6,205 nucleotides of DNA, from assembly GCA_003525045.1 (NCBI GenBank), contig DQGF01000172.1, positions 1 to 6,205 on the forward strand, in the 5' to 3' direction. A program made the position numbers and the translations under genes. This document shows, in pieces, positions 1 through 5,740 of this stretch. How positions within the stretch are numbered: the stretch's first letter is position 1; each line of letters opens with the position of its first letter. The notes beneath the pieces are model-generated. The model was not told the origin of the DNA. It did no database searches and worked only from the letters and a program-made list of their open reading frames with translations. The stretch comes from Pseudomonas sp. Lineage in GTDB: Bacteria; Pseudomonadota; Gammaproteobacteria; Pseudomonadales; Pseudomonadaceae.

Positions 1-852
1 GGCATCGGCCTGACCGAGCAGAAAATCAGCGACTTCAAGAAGGCCGGTCTGGACCATATTCAGATCAGTTTTCAGGCCAGCGACGAGCAGGTGAACAACC
101 TGCTGGCCGGCTCGAAAAAGGCCTTCGCGCAAAAGCTCGAAATGGCCCGCGCAGTGAAAGCCCATGGCTATCCGATGGTGCTTAACTTCGTGACCCATCG
201 GCACAACATCGACAAGATCGACCGCATCATCGAGCTGTGCATCGCCCTTGAAGCGGACTTCGTCGAACTCGCCACCTGCCAGTTTTACGGTTGGGCGCAG
301 CTCAATCGAGTCGGCCTGCTACCGACCAGGGAACAACTGGTCCGCGCTGAACGTGTCACCAACGAATACCGCGCCAAACTCGAAGCCGAAGGGCATCCGT
401 GCAAGCTGATTTTCGTCACCCCTGACTATTACGAAGAACGCCCGAAAGCCTGCATGAACGGCTGGGGCAGTATTTTTCTGACAGTCACGCCGGATGGAAC
501 TGCCCTGCCGTGTCACGGCGCCCGACAGCTGCCGGTGCAATTTCCCAACGTGCGCGACCACAGCATGCAGCATATCTGGTACGACTCGTTCGGCTTCAAC
601 CGCTTTCGCGGTTACGACTGGATGCCCGAGCCGTGCCGCTCTTGCGACGAGAAAGAAAAAGACTTCGGCGGCTGCCGTTGCCAGGCGTTCATGCTCACGG
701 GTGATGCGAGCAATGCCGACCCGGTGTGCAGCAAGTCGCACCATCACGGCGTGATCCTCAAGGCCCGCGAAGAAGCCGAGCACGCGACCCAGACCATCGA
801 ACAACTGGCCTTTCGCAATGAACGAAATTCACGCCTCATCGCTAAAAGCTGA
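1..852 (+). CDS. pqqE: PqqE, PqqA peptide cyclase (radical SAM/SPASM), 5'-truncated by window edge
   Basis: Reading frame 1 is open from the first base and gives 283 residues ending at TGA 850-852. PqqE is a cytosolic radical SAM enzyme that, with the chaperone PqqD, forms the C-C bond between the Glu and Tyr side chains of PqqA, the first committed step of PQQ synthesis. The N-terminal ~97 residues, including the CxxxCxxC cluster motif, lie upstream of the window. The SPASM domain is complete. In fragment numbering its cysteines are C151, C171, C212, C215, C225, C227 and C243, and D221 sits six residues after C215, where the family has an aspartate cluster ligand. The spacing matches the Methylobacterium enzyme as I remember it. 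The HHH near the end and the C-terminal tail look intact. The stop lies inside the next gene (35-bp overlap), so the two are very likely one operon. The GTG at 91 is internal, not the start. Confidence 0.96.
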   Translation, partial: GIGLTEQKISDFKKAGLDHIQISFQASDEQVNNLLAGSKKAFAQKLEMARAVKAHGYPMVLNFVTHRHNIDKIDRIIELCIALEADFVELATCQFYGWAQLNRVGLLPTREQLVRAERVTNEYRAKLEAEGHPCKLIFVTPDYYEERPKACMNGWGSIFLTVTPDGTALPCHGARQLPVQFPNVRDHSMQHIWYDSFGFNRFRGYDWMPEPCRSCDEKEKDFGGCRCQAFMLTGDASNADPVCSKSHHHGVILKAREEAEHATQTIEQLAFRNERNSRLIAKS

Positions 853-2641
853 ACCCTTCAGCGCCGCCAAAGCCGTCGCGGCCGGCGTCGACTTTGCCGA
901 ATTGCAGCTTGGTCGGCACGGCTTGTTCTGGAACGAATATCGCCCGGAGGATGCCGCCTGCCGCCTCTGGCAGTGGCGCGACGACCACGCGCATTGTCTG
1001 ACGCCGCCGGGTTTCAGTGTGCGCAGCAGGGTGTACGAATATGGCGGTGGTGCGTTTTGTCTGACCGATGACGGGATCGTTTTCGTCAACGAGGCAGACC
1101 AGCAGTTGTATCGACAGTCGCTCACTGGCGAGCCTGAGGTGCTGACTTCAAGTGAGTGCCGTTACGGCGATCTGCAATTCGCCAACGGGCAGGTTCTGGC
1201 TGTTGAAGAGAACCGTGATCGGCATCGTCTGGTCGCCATTAATCTGGTGGACGGTGCACGACATTTGCTGGCCGAAGGCGCGGATTTTTACGCCTCACCG
1301 ACTCTGAGTCCGGATGCTCGCCGTCTGGCCTGGATCGAATGGAGCCGCCCCGATCAGCCATGGACCGCAACCCGCCTGATGGTTGCCGAGCGCCAAGACG
1401 ATGGCAATTATGCTCAGCCGCGCTGCGTGGCCGGCGATGGCATTCAGGAGTCGCTGCAACAGCCTCGGTTCGATGCCAGCGGCCGGCTGTTCTGTCTGAC
1501 TGATCGCGGCGGCTATTGGCAGCCATGGATGGAGTCGGCTGATGGTTTGAGCCCTCTGCCAAGCGCCGCCGCCGACCATGGGCCGGCGCCGTGGCAACTG
1601 GGCGGATGCACCTGGCTGCCACTCGGCGAAGGCAGCTATCTGGCCAGCTGGACCGAAGGCGGTTTCGGCCGCTTGGGTCTTGGCGGTGACATCCGTGAGG
1701 ATTTCACCGGCGACTACAGCCGCTTCCGCCATCTTGCAATAGATAAGCAGTTCATTTACTGCATCGCCGCCTCACCGATCAGCCCGCCGGCGGTGATTGC
1801 CATCGATCGCAACACCCGCCAGGTCCAGGTGCTGGCCGGCGGTGTTGCGCCGCTGCCTGCCGAGCAGATCAGCGTGCCGCAATCCCTGCGTTACCCGAGC
1901 GGCTCAGGCGAAGCCCATGGCTTCTTCTATCCGGCGATGACCGGGGATGCGCAACCACCGTTGGTGGTGTTCATTCACGGCGGCCCGACCTCGGCGTGCT
2001 ACCCGATGCTCGATCCACGTATCCAGTACTGGGCACAACGCGGCTTCGCCGTGGCCGATCTCAATTATCGCGGCAGCAGCGGCTACGGCCGGGCGTATCG
2101 CCAGGCGTTGCATCTGGGTTGGGGTGACGTCGATGTGGAAGATGCTTGCGCGGTCGTCACCTATCTCGCCGAGCGTGGGCTGATCGACGGTGACAAGGCG
2201 TTTATTCGCGGCGGCAGCGCCGGCGGTTACACCACCCTTTGTGCACTGGCCTTCCACAAGATCTTCCGCGCTGGCGCCAGCCTGTATGGCGTCAGCGACC
2301 CTGTTGCTCTCGGCCGTGCGACCCACAAGTTCGAAGGTGATTATCTGGATTGGTTGATCGGTGATCCGGTGCAAGACGCCGAACGCTATGCCGCACGAAC
2401 GCCGTTATTGCATGCGAGCAACATCAGTGTTCCGGTGATTTTCTTTCAGGGTGAACTGGATGCCGTGGTGGTGCCGCAACAGACTCGGGATATGGTCGCG
2501 GCGCTGCAGAAAAACGGCATTCTGGTTGAAGCGCATTATTATGCAGACGAACGTCATGGCTTTCGCAAGGCCGGTAATCAGGCCCATGCGCTGGAGCAGG
2601 AGTGGTTGTTTTATCGGCGGGTGATGGCGCTGGCGGACTGA
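818..2641 (+). CDS. S9 family (prolyl oligopeptidase-type) serine peptidase, PqqM type
   Basis: This is a 607-residue cytosolic-looking protein without a signal peptide. Residues ~1-340 resemble the beta-propeller part of S9 peptidases (for example [13 protein letters not shown] near 163). Residues ~350-607 form the alpha/beta-hydrolase domain. The catalytic triad is visible: S467 in GGSAGG, D548 in GELDAVV and H580 in DERHGF. The oxyanion-hole motif HGGP is at 387-390 and YRGSSGYG is near 417-424. The family cleaves short peptides, often after proline or alanine, with the propeller limiting substrate size. The start lies 35 bp inside pqqE and no strong Shine-Dalgarno precedes it, which suggests translational coupling. 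An S9 peptidase directly after pqqE is typical of fluorescent pseudomonads and has been called pqqM. A role in processing PqqA or its cross-linked product is inference; the generally accepted PqqA protease is PqqF/PqqG (M16). The S9 family call is near certain, its PQQ role much less so. Confidence 0.93.
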   Translation: MNEIHASSLKAEPFSAAKAVAAGVDFAELQLGRHGLFWNEYRPEDAACRLWQWRDDHAHCLTPPGFSVRSRVYEYGGGAFCLTDDGIVFVNEADQQLYRQSLTGEPEVLTSSECRYGDLQFANGQVLAVEENRDRHRLVAINLVDGARHLLAEGADFYASPTLSPDARRLAWIEWSRPDQPWTATRLMVAERQDDGNYAQPRCVAGDGIQESLQQPRFDASGRLFCLTDRGGYWQPWMESADGLSPLPSAAADHGPAPWQLGGCTWLPLGEGSYLASWTEGGFGRLGLGGDIREDFTGDYSRFRHLAIDKQFIYCIAASPISPPAVIAIDRNTRQVQVLAGGVAPLPAEQISVPQSLRYPSGSGEAHGFFYPAMTGDAQPPLVVFIHGGPTSACYPMLDPRIQYWAQRGFAVADLNYRGSSGYGRAYRQALHLGWGDVDVEDACAVVTYLAERGLIDGDKAFIRGGSAGGYTTLCALAFHKIFRAGASLYGVSDPVALGRATHKFEGDYLDWLIGDPVQDAERYAARTPLLHASNISVPVIFFQGELDAVVVPQQTRDMVAALQKNGILVEAHYYADERHGFRKAGNQAHALEQEWLFYRRVMALAD

Positions 2642-2654
2642 AATCGGATCGCAC

Positions 2655-2747
2655 CCTTCGCGGGCAAGCCTCCCTCCTACAGGTCCTGTATCAGCAGGGA
2701 ATTTGTGTCCGTCTCGGACCTGTAGGAGCGAGGCTTGCCCGCGAAGG
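2655..2747. repeat. Inverted pair of Pseudomonas REP sequences (REPIN/BIME-like)
   Basis: The left arm at 2655-2686 and the right arm at 2716-2747 are reverse complements over 32 nt with one mismatch. They flank a 29-nt spacer. Outer bases gatcgc and gcgatc extend the dyad beyond a 2-nt bulge. The arm carries the typical Pseudomonas REP core (TGTAGGAGCGAGGCTTGCCC). It lies between the convergent S9 peptidase and Pmp3 genes and starts only about 14 nt after the peptidase stop. No separate T-tailed terminator is visible there, so the hairpin may define or protect the 3' end of the pqq mRNA. Such elements are mobilised by RAYT transposases encoded elsewhere; none is in this window. Confidence 0.93.
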
Positions 2748-2770
2748 CGATCTATCTAACGCTACAGATT

Positions 2771-2929
2771 TCAACGCTTGGCGATGATGTAAACCGCATG
2801 CACGATCCCGGGAATATAACCGCACAACGTCAGCAGAATATTCAGCCAGAACGCGCCACCGAAACCGACCTGCAGAAACACACCCAGTGGCGGCAACAGA
2901 ATGGCGATGATGATTCGAATAAAGTCCAT
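2771..2929 (-). CDS. Pmp3/YqaE (UPF0057) family small membrane protein
   Basis: This 52-residue protein has two hydrophobic helices, about residues 3-21 (IRIIIAILLPPLGVFLQVG) and 27-49, separated by a short glycine-rich turn. The LLPPLGVFLQVG and LLTLCGYIPGIVHA motifs are hallmarks of the Pmp3/YqaE family. These inner-membrane proteolipids are linked to salt and membrane-potential stress in yeast and plants and to stress responses in enterobacteria; the molecular function is unsettled. I chose the start at 2929 rather than the ATG at 2971 because AGGAG (2937-2941 on the minus strand) lies 7 nt upstream and the family begins here. The gene is monocistronic: it faces the REP pair downstream and is separated by a terminator from the aminotransferase gene behind it. 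The GC-rich gaps around it show no other gene. Confidence 0.93.
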   Translation of the reverse strand: MDFIRIIIAILLPPLGVFLQVGFGGAFWLNILLTLCGYIPGIVHAVYIIAKR

Positions 2930-2936
2930 GGGGCAG

Positions 2937-2941
2937 CTCCT
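2937..2941 (-). promoter_or_regulatory. Ribosome binding site of the Pmp3/YqaE gene
   Basis: AGGAG on the minus strand, 7 nt before the ATG at 2929. It decides the start in favour of the 52-residue form over the 66-residue ORF starting at 2971. A perfect 6-bp hairpin (TGGCTC-N4-GAGCCA, 2951-2966) lies just upstream in the probable leader. Confidence 0.8.
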
Positions 2942-3044
2942 GGTTGAGGTTGGCTCGTGTGAGCCACACACCTAATCGACCAATACCGTTCGTCAGGGTT
3001 CACTTTCGTCACAGTCCGAACGTTAAAGCTCGATTTGTGCAGAC

Positions 3045-3083
3045 AAAAAAACGCCCCATGCCAAAAGAATCAGGCATGGGGCG
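3045..3083 (-). terminator. Intrinsic terminator of the aminotransferase gene
   Basis: A perfect 11-bp stem pairs 3073-3083 with 3052-3062 around a 10-nt loop. Read on the minus strand it is followed directly by seven T (3051-3045). It lies about 50 nt beyond the aminotransferase stop codon and separates that transcript from the Pmp3 gene. Minus-strand orientation is set by the U-tract; the plus direction has none. Confidence 0.92.
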
Positions 3084-3131
3084 ATGCGTTATACCGCAAG
3101 ACGGTTCGGGAATGGGTGCAGGCGGGTCTGA

Positions 3132-4415
3132 TCAGACGGCAATCCCTCTGCGGCACTGCAGTTGCGCGGTGCGCACACGGGAGAAGGCACGAGCCAGACG
3201 CAGAAGCATTTCGTCGATGTTGGCCTTGCTGACGGTGAGGGCCGGGGTAAAGCGCAAGCAATCGACTTGCGGGGCGTTGAGCAGCAAGCCTTCATACAGC
3301 GCAGCTTTGACTACGGCATCCGCCGAATCGTCGGACAAGGTCAGCCCCCAAAGCAGCCCTTGCCCACGCAATTCGCCGTGTCCATAGCGATGGGCCAATC
3401 GAGCCAGGCCTTCGCGCAGGTGCTGACCAGTTTCCCCGACATGTTCGAGAAAACCCTTGTCCTGCACGCTATTGAGCACGGCAAGACCGGCAACCATCAT
3501 CAGCGCATTGCCATGGTGAGTGCCGGTCATTTCACCAACCTCGAAACAGCAAGCCTTGCCCCGCGCCAGCAACGCCGCCAATGGCACACCCCCGCCCAGG
3601 CCTTTGCCGAGGACGACGATATCGGCGCGCACGCCGTAGGACTGTTCGGCGAGCAGCGTGCCGCAGCGGCCGATGCCGGTTTGCACTTCGTCGAGGATCA
3701 GCAAAATCCCGAGTTCACGGCACAGGCGCTCGACACCTTTGAGGTAGTGCCCGGCGGCCGGAACCACCCCGGCGTCGCTTTGGATCGGCTCGAGCATGAT
3801 TGCCACTGTCTGAGCGTCTACGGCCGCATGCAGCGCTGGAAGGTCATTGAACGGAACGTGACTGAAGCCTGGCAGATGCGGCTCCAATCGATTGATCAGA
3901 CGGGCACTGTCCGACGCCGATATCGTCGCGAGACTACGCCCGTGGCAACCGTTTTTGGCAACGATGATCCGTGAAGCCCCGCCTCGATGCCGCTGGCCCC
4001 ATTTGCGTGCCAGTTTGATCGCTGCTTCGCAGGCTTCACTGCCACTGTTGAGCAGGTACGCCTGATCACTGCCGGTGCTGACACACAGTCGATCGGCAAG
4101 GTTGAGCATCCCGCGGTTATGCAGGCCGACACCGGGGTTGATCAGAGACTGAGCTTGAGCGGCGATGGCTTTGACCAGTACCGAAGGGCTGTGTCCGAGG
4201 CTGTTGGCCCCGCCGCCCTGTGAGAAATCCAGATAAGCACGGTCATTGCTATCCCACAACCAGGAGCCCTGGCCGCGCACAAAAATCTGTTTCGGCCGCT
4301 CGACACTGGGCATCAGGCACTCGCTGGAGAGGTTGTCGCCCTGGGACGGCTGGTGGTCGTCAGCGGTCAAGTCATCAAGACTCGGTGGATTGCGCCGCAG
4401 GTTGAACAAATTCAT
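3132..4415 (-). CDS. Class III PLP-dependent aminotransferase (acetylornithine/ornithine aminotransferase-like)
   Basis: This is a 427-residue cytosolic fold-type I PLP enzyme moving an amino group from an amino acid (typically the omega-amine of an ornithine, GABA or lysine-like donor) to a keto acid. Visible motifs in order are NSGSEACEAAIKLARK at 123-138 (PLP phosphate site), GCHGR at 156-160, LDEVQTGIGRCG with D242 and Q245 (pyridine contact), GKGLGGGVPLAA with the Schiff-base lysine K271, GTHHGN at 298-303, and LRF with R388, which binds the substrate carboxylate in ArgD-like enzymes. The first ~40 residues are less conserved-looking. The overall pattern resembles ArgD/AstC/OAT, but the substrate cannot be fixed from sequence. 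It has its own terminator and is divergent from a LysR gene 169 bp away, which probably controls it. A GAGG ribosome site precedes the ATG by 9 nt, inside a hairpin. Confidence 0.93.
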   Translation of the reverse strand: MNLFNLRRNPPSLDDLTADDHQPSQGDNLSSECLMPSVERPKQIFVRGQGSWLWDSNDRAYLDFSQGGGANSLGHSPSVLVKAIAAQAQSLINPGVGLHNRGMLNLADRLCVSTGSDQAYLLNSGSEACEAAIKLARKWGQRHRGGASRIIVAKNGCHGRSLATISASDSARLINRLEPHLPGFSHVPFNDLPALHAAVDAQTVAIMLEPIQSDAGVVPAAGHYLKGVERLCRELGILLILDEVQTGIGRCGTLLAEQSYGVRADIVVLGKGLGGGVPLAALLARGKACCFEVGEMTGTHHGNALMMVAGLAVLNSVQDKGFLEHVGETGQHLREGLARLAHRYGHGELRGQGLLWGLTLSDDSADAVVKAALYEGLLLNAPQVDCLRFTPALTVSKANIDEMLLRLARAFSRVRTAQLQCRRGIAV

Positions 4416-4421
4416 CTGTTC

Positions 4422-4439
4422 AAACCTCGTGCGAGGTTT
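4422..4439 (-). promoter_or_regulatory. Leader hairpin enclosing the aminotransferase ribosome binding site
   Basis: The sequence AAACCTCG-N2-CGAGGTTT is a perfect 8-bp inverted repeat. On the minus-strand mRNA the 3' arm contains the GAGG Shine-Dalgarno (plus positions 4425-4428), 9 nt before the ATG at 4415. When folded (realistically 7 bp with a 4-nt loop) it would hide the ribosome site. On the plus strand the same hairpin is followed by a T-run (4437-4442) and looks like a weak terminator, but no plus-strand gene lies upstream. The inverted repeat is certain; a regulatory role is inference. Confidence 0.5.
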
Positions 4440-4442
4440 TTT

Positions 4443-4584
4443 GCCTTACCTATGTAAACACCATCGATATAAACGGTATTCATCGCGCTCTATGGCCCTG
4501 TAAGCCTTGTGAATGCGGTTAGACTAGGCTCAGGCAAGGCGTTCAGCCATTTCGATTTCACAGCATTTTCGATAAGCATTACTT
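4443..4584. promoter_or_regulatory. Divergent control region between aminotransferase and LysR genes
   Basis: This gene-free stretch must hold both promoters. It is AT-richer than its neighbours. Partial dyads are visible: TTAC-N4-GTAA (4446-4457), CGAT-N13-ATCG (4465-4485) and ACACC-N12-GGTAT around 4459-4480. A direct repeat TTTCGAT occurs at 4550-4556 and 4567-4573 just before the lysR start. LysR regulators commonly bind such divergent regions, but I could not settle on a single T-N11-A box or clear -35/-10 pairs. Confidence 0.4.
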
Positions 4585-5514
4585 ATGGATTTCAAGCAAC
4601 TGCGTTATTTCGTCGCGGTCTACGAAGAGGGTCATGTGGGCCGGGCCGCCGAGCGACTTTCAATCTCCCAGCCGGCGCTGTCCCAGCAGATTCGCCATCT
4701 CGAACAGAACCTCGATGTGAGCCTGTTCGAACGCAGTAGCAAACGTCTGCTGCCAACCCTCGCTGCCCATACCTTGTACAACCACGCCCTGCCTTTACTC
4801 GATGGCTTGCAACGGGCGCGCGAAGCCTTGGGCAACTTCAAGGGACAAGCGCTGCGGACCTTGGCCATTGGCGTGTTGCAGACGGTCCACACCAGTCTGG
4901 TGCCACAGATGCTCGAACGCGTGCGCAAGGCACAGCCGCATCTGGTGGTGCAGATCTATGAACTGACCGGGCTGGAGATCGAGCGACGGCTGCTCAACGG
5001 CTCTCTGGATATCGGCATCAGTTACCTGCCGCCCCGTCAGCCAGGGCTGCACGGCGTGATGCTGTACGAAGACGAACTGACTCTTGTCATCCCGGCGGAC
5101 CATCCGTTGCGGGAATTCAAGAAAGTCTCCATGAGCCAGGCCGCCGAGTTGCCGATGTTGCTGCTGGGTGAAGAGTTCCAGGTGCGGCAGATCTGGCAGA
5201 CGCAACTGGCCAGCCTGGGACGACGTCCGCAGGTGCAGGCCGAACTGAACAACATGGCGGGGATTCTCGACAGTCTGCCTCACACTCGACTGGCGACTGT
5301 CCTTCCCGGACGCTCGCAGAAAGCTCTCGGCAACCACGAACTGCTGTGGAAACCACTGACCGAGCCGCGGGTACCGCTGAAAGTCGGATTGGTCTGTCGG
5401 GATGTGCAGCGTCAACAAGCCTCGCTGGCGTTGTTGCGGACCTTGCTGGAAGAAGTGATGAACGGGCCGGATGATCGCCTGAACAGCTCGACAACCCTCG
5501 ACGGGTTGAGCTGA
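4585..5514 (+). CDS. LysR-type transcriptional regulator (CynR/CbbR-like)
   Basis: At 309 residues it has the usual LTTR length. The N-terminal winged helix-turn-helix spans about residues 1-60 (MDFKQLRYFVAVYEEGHVGRA, then AERLSISQPALSQQIRHLE and LFER). A linker helix leads into an effector-binding domain from about residue 90 (LAIGVLQTVHTSLVP) to ~295 with the periplasmic-binding-protein-like fold. Members bind DNA as tetramers and switch on a divergent target when a small metabolite binds; the effector is unknown. The start is the canonical MDFKQLRYF; the upstream ribosome site is weak, consistent with low expression or autorepression. It is divergent from the aminotransferase gene and convergent with the small RNA gene, with only about 20 nt between its stop and the shared terminator. 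A small hairpin (CAACCC-N5-GGGTTG, 5492-5508) overlaps its last codons. From memory, P. aeruginosa also has a probable regulator gene beside rsmY. Confidence 0.95.
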   Translation: MDFKQLRYFVAVYEEGHVGRAAERLSISQPALSQQIRHLEQNLDVSLFERSSKRLLPTLAAHTLYNHALPLLDGLQRAREALGNFKGQALRTLAIGVLQTVHTSLVPQMLERVRKAQPHLVVQIYELTGLEIERRLLNGSLDIGISYLPPRQPGLHGVMLYEDELTLVIPADHPLREFKKVSMSQAAELPMLLLGEEFQVRQIWQTQLASLGRRPQVQAELNNMAGILDSLPHTRLATVLPGRSQKALGNHELLWKPLTEPRVPLKVGLVCRDVQRQQASLALLRTLLEEVMNGPDDRLNSSTTLDGLS

Positions 5515-5534
5515 GCACTTTTCTGCAGCCAAAG

Positions 5535-5554
5535 AAAACCCCGCCGAAGCGGGG
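5535..5554. terminator. Intrinsic terminator shared by rsmY (minus) and lysR (plus)
   Basis: A 6-bp GC stem CCCCGC/GCGGGG (5539-5544 with 5549-5554) closes a tetraloop. On the minus strand the loop is UUCG closed by C-G, an especially stable form, and is followed by TTTT-C-TTT (5538-5531), making a strong terminator for the small RNA. On the plus strand the hairpin lies 25 nt after the lysR stop with only CTTT behind it, so it is weaker in that direction, although outer bases (AAAG/CTTT and TCTGCA/TGCAGA) can extend the stem. Confidence 0.88.
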
Positions 5555-5653
5555 CTTTGCAGACTGTTTCCCTGACATCCATTTCACTCCGCCGTCCTGG
5601 CAGAATCCTACGTGTCCGTGTTGTTGCTTTGCGCTTCCTGCGCGACGTCCATG
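5535..5653 (-). ncRNA. rsmY: RsmY-type Gac/Rsm regulatory small RNA (CsrA/RsmA/RsmE sponge)
   Basis: A predicted ~119-nt transcript running from about 5653 to 5535 on the minus strand. RsmY-class RNAs bind RsmA/RsmE dimers and relieve their translational repression of secondary metabolism, exoenzyme and biofilm genes. The transcript carries eight GGA triplets (plus-strand TCC at 5648, 5636, 5615, 5606, 5595, 5588, 5578 and 5569). Two are shown in hairpin loops: GCGC-AGGAA-GCGC (5631-5643) and GCC-AGGAC-GGC (5591-5601). Four have the ANGGA form. The early segment GCGCAGGAAGCGCAAAGCAA and GGACACGTAGGA match what I remember of Pseudomonas RsmY. It ends in a UUCG-capped terminator and is preceded by a perfect GacA box. 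Length fits RsmY of P. protegens (about 118 nt). The class is strongly supported; choosing rsmY over rsmX rests on remembered sequence and on the neighbouring LysR gene. The 5' end is uncertain by a few bases. Confidence 0.9.
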
Positions 5654-5659
5654 AACAGT

Positions 5660-5665
5660 AGATTA
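5660..5665 (-). promoter_or_regulatory. Candidate -10 element of rsmY
   Basis: TAATCT on the minus strand ends 7 nt before the inferred transcript start at about 5653. No good -35 sits at the usual distance, as expected for a GacA-activated promoter. The match to the consensus is only partial. Confidence 0.5.
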
Positions 5666-5709
5666 GCTGTGGATCCAATCTCCGACTATGGGAAAACAGC
5701 ATCACGTCT

Positions 5710-5727
5710 TGTAAGAGAATGCTTACA
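5710..5727 (-). promoter_or_regulatory. GacA box (upstream activating sequence) of rsmY
   Basis: TGTAAG-N6-CTTACA, a perfect 6+6 palindrome identical to the published consensus for the GacA response regulator. Its centre lies about 65 bp upstream of the inferred rsmY start, the usual distance for Gac-controlled small RNA promoters. It begins 13 bp beyond the acyl-CoA dehydrogenase stop codon. The site implies that phosphorylated GacA (from GacS) switches this RNA on. Confidence 0.92.
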
Positions 5728-5740
5728 TGGCGTCACATTG

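Noticed and set aside
2655..2747. CRISPR-like or insertion-sequence end
   Set aside because: Only two inverted copies with a short spacer and the Pseudomonas REP core; no array, transposase or target duplication.
2602..2969. Small ORFs on both strands across the REP pair and Pmp3 gene
   Set aside because: They read through the REP arms or out of frame across the Pmp3 gene and have no ribosome site or recognisable product.
2975..3001. AlgU-like promoter (GAACCC-N16-TCGAT, minus strand) ahead of the Pmp3 gene
   Set aside because: Only part of the -35 and two bases of the -10 fit the consensus; attractive for a stress gene but too weak to call.
3162..3974. 270-codon plus-strand ORF
   Set aside because: Lies fully antisense to the aminotransferase gene, which has complete PLP motifs; a high-GC shadow frame with no recognisable domain.
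5492..5508. Hairpin in the last lysR codons as the lysR terminator
   Set aside because: A 6-bp stem inside the coding region without an adjacent T-run; the hairpin at 5539-5554 is the better candidate.
4795..5532. 245-codon minus-strand ORF
   Set aside because: Antisense to the well-supported LysR gene; glutamine/histidine-rich composition typical of a shadow.
5412..5705. 97-codon minus-strand ORF across the rsmY region
   Set aside because: It overlaps the lysR 3' end and contains the small RNA sequence; the product is basic and unlike any family. The RNA signals explain this strand better.
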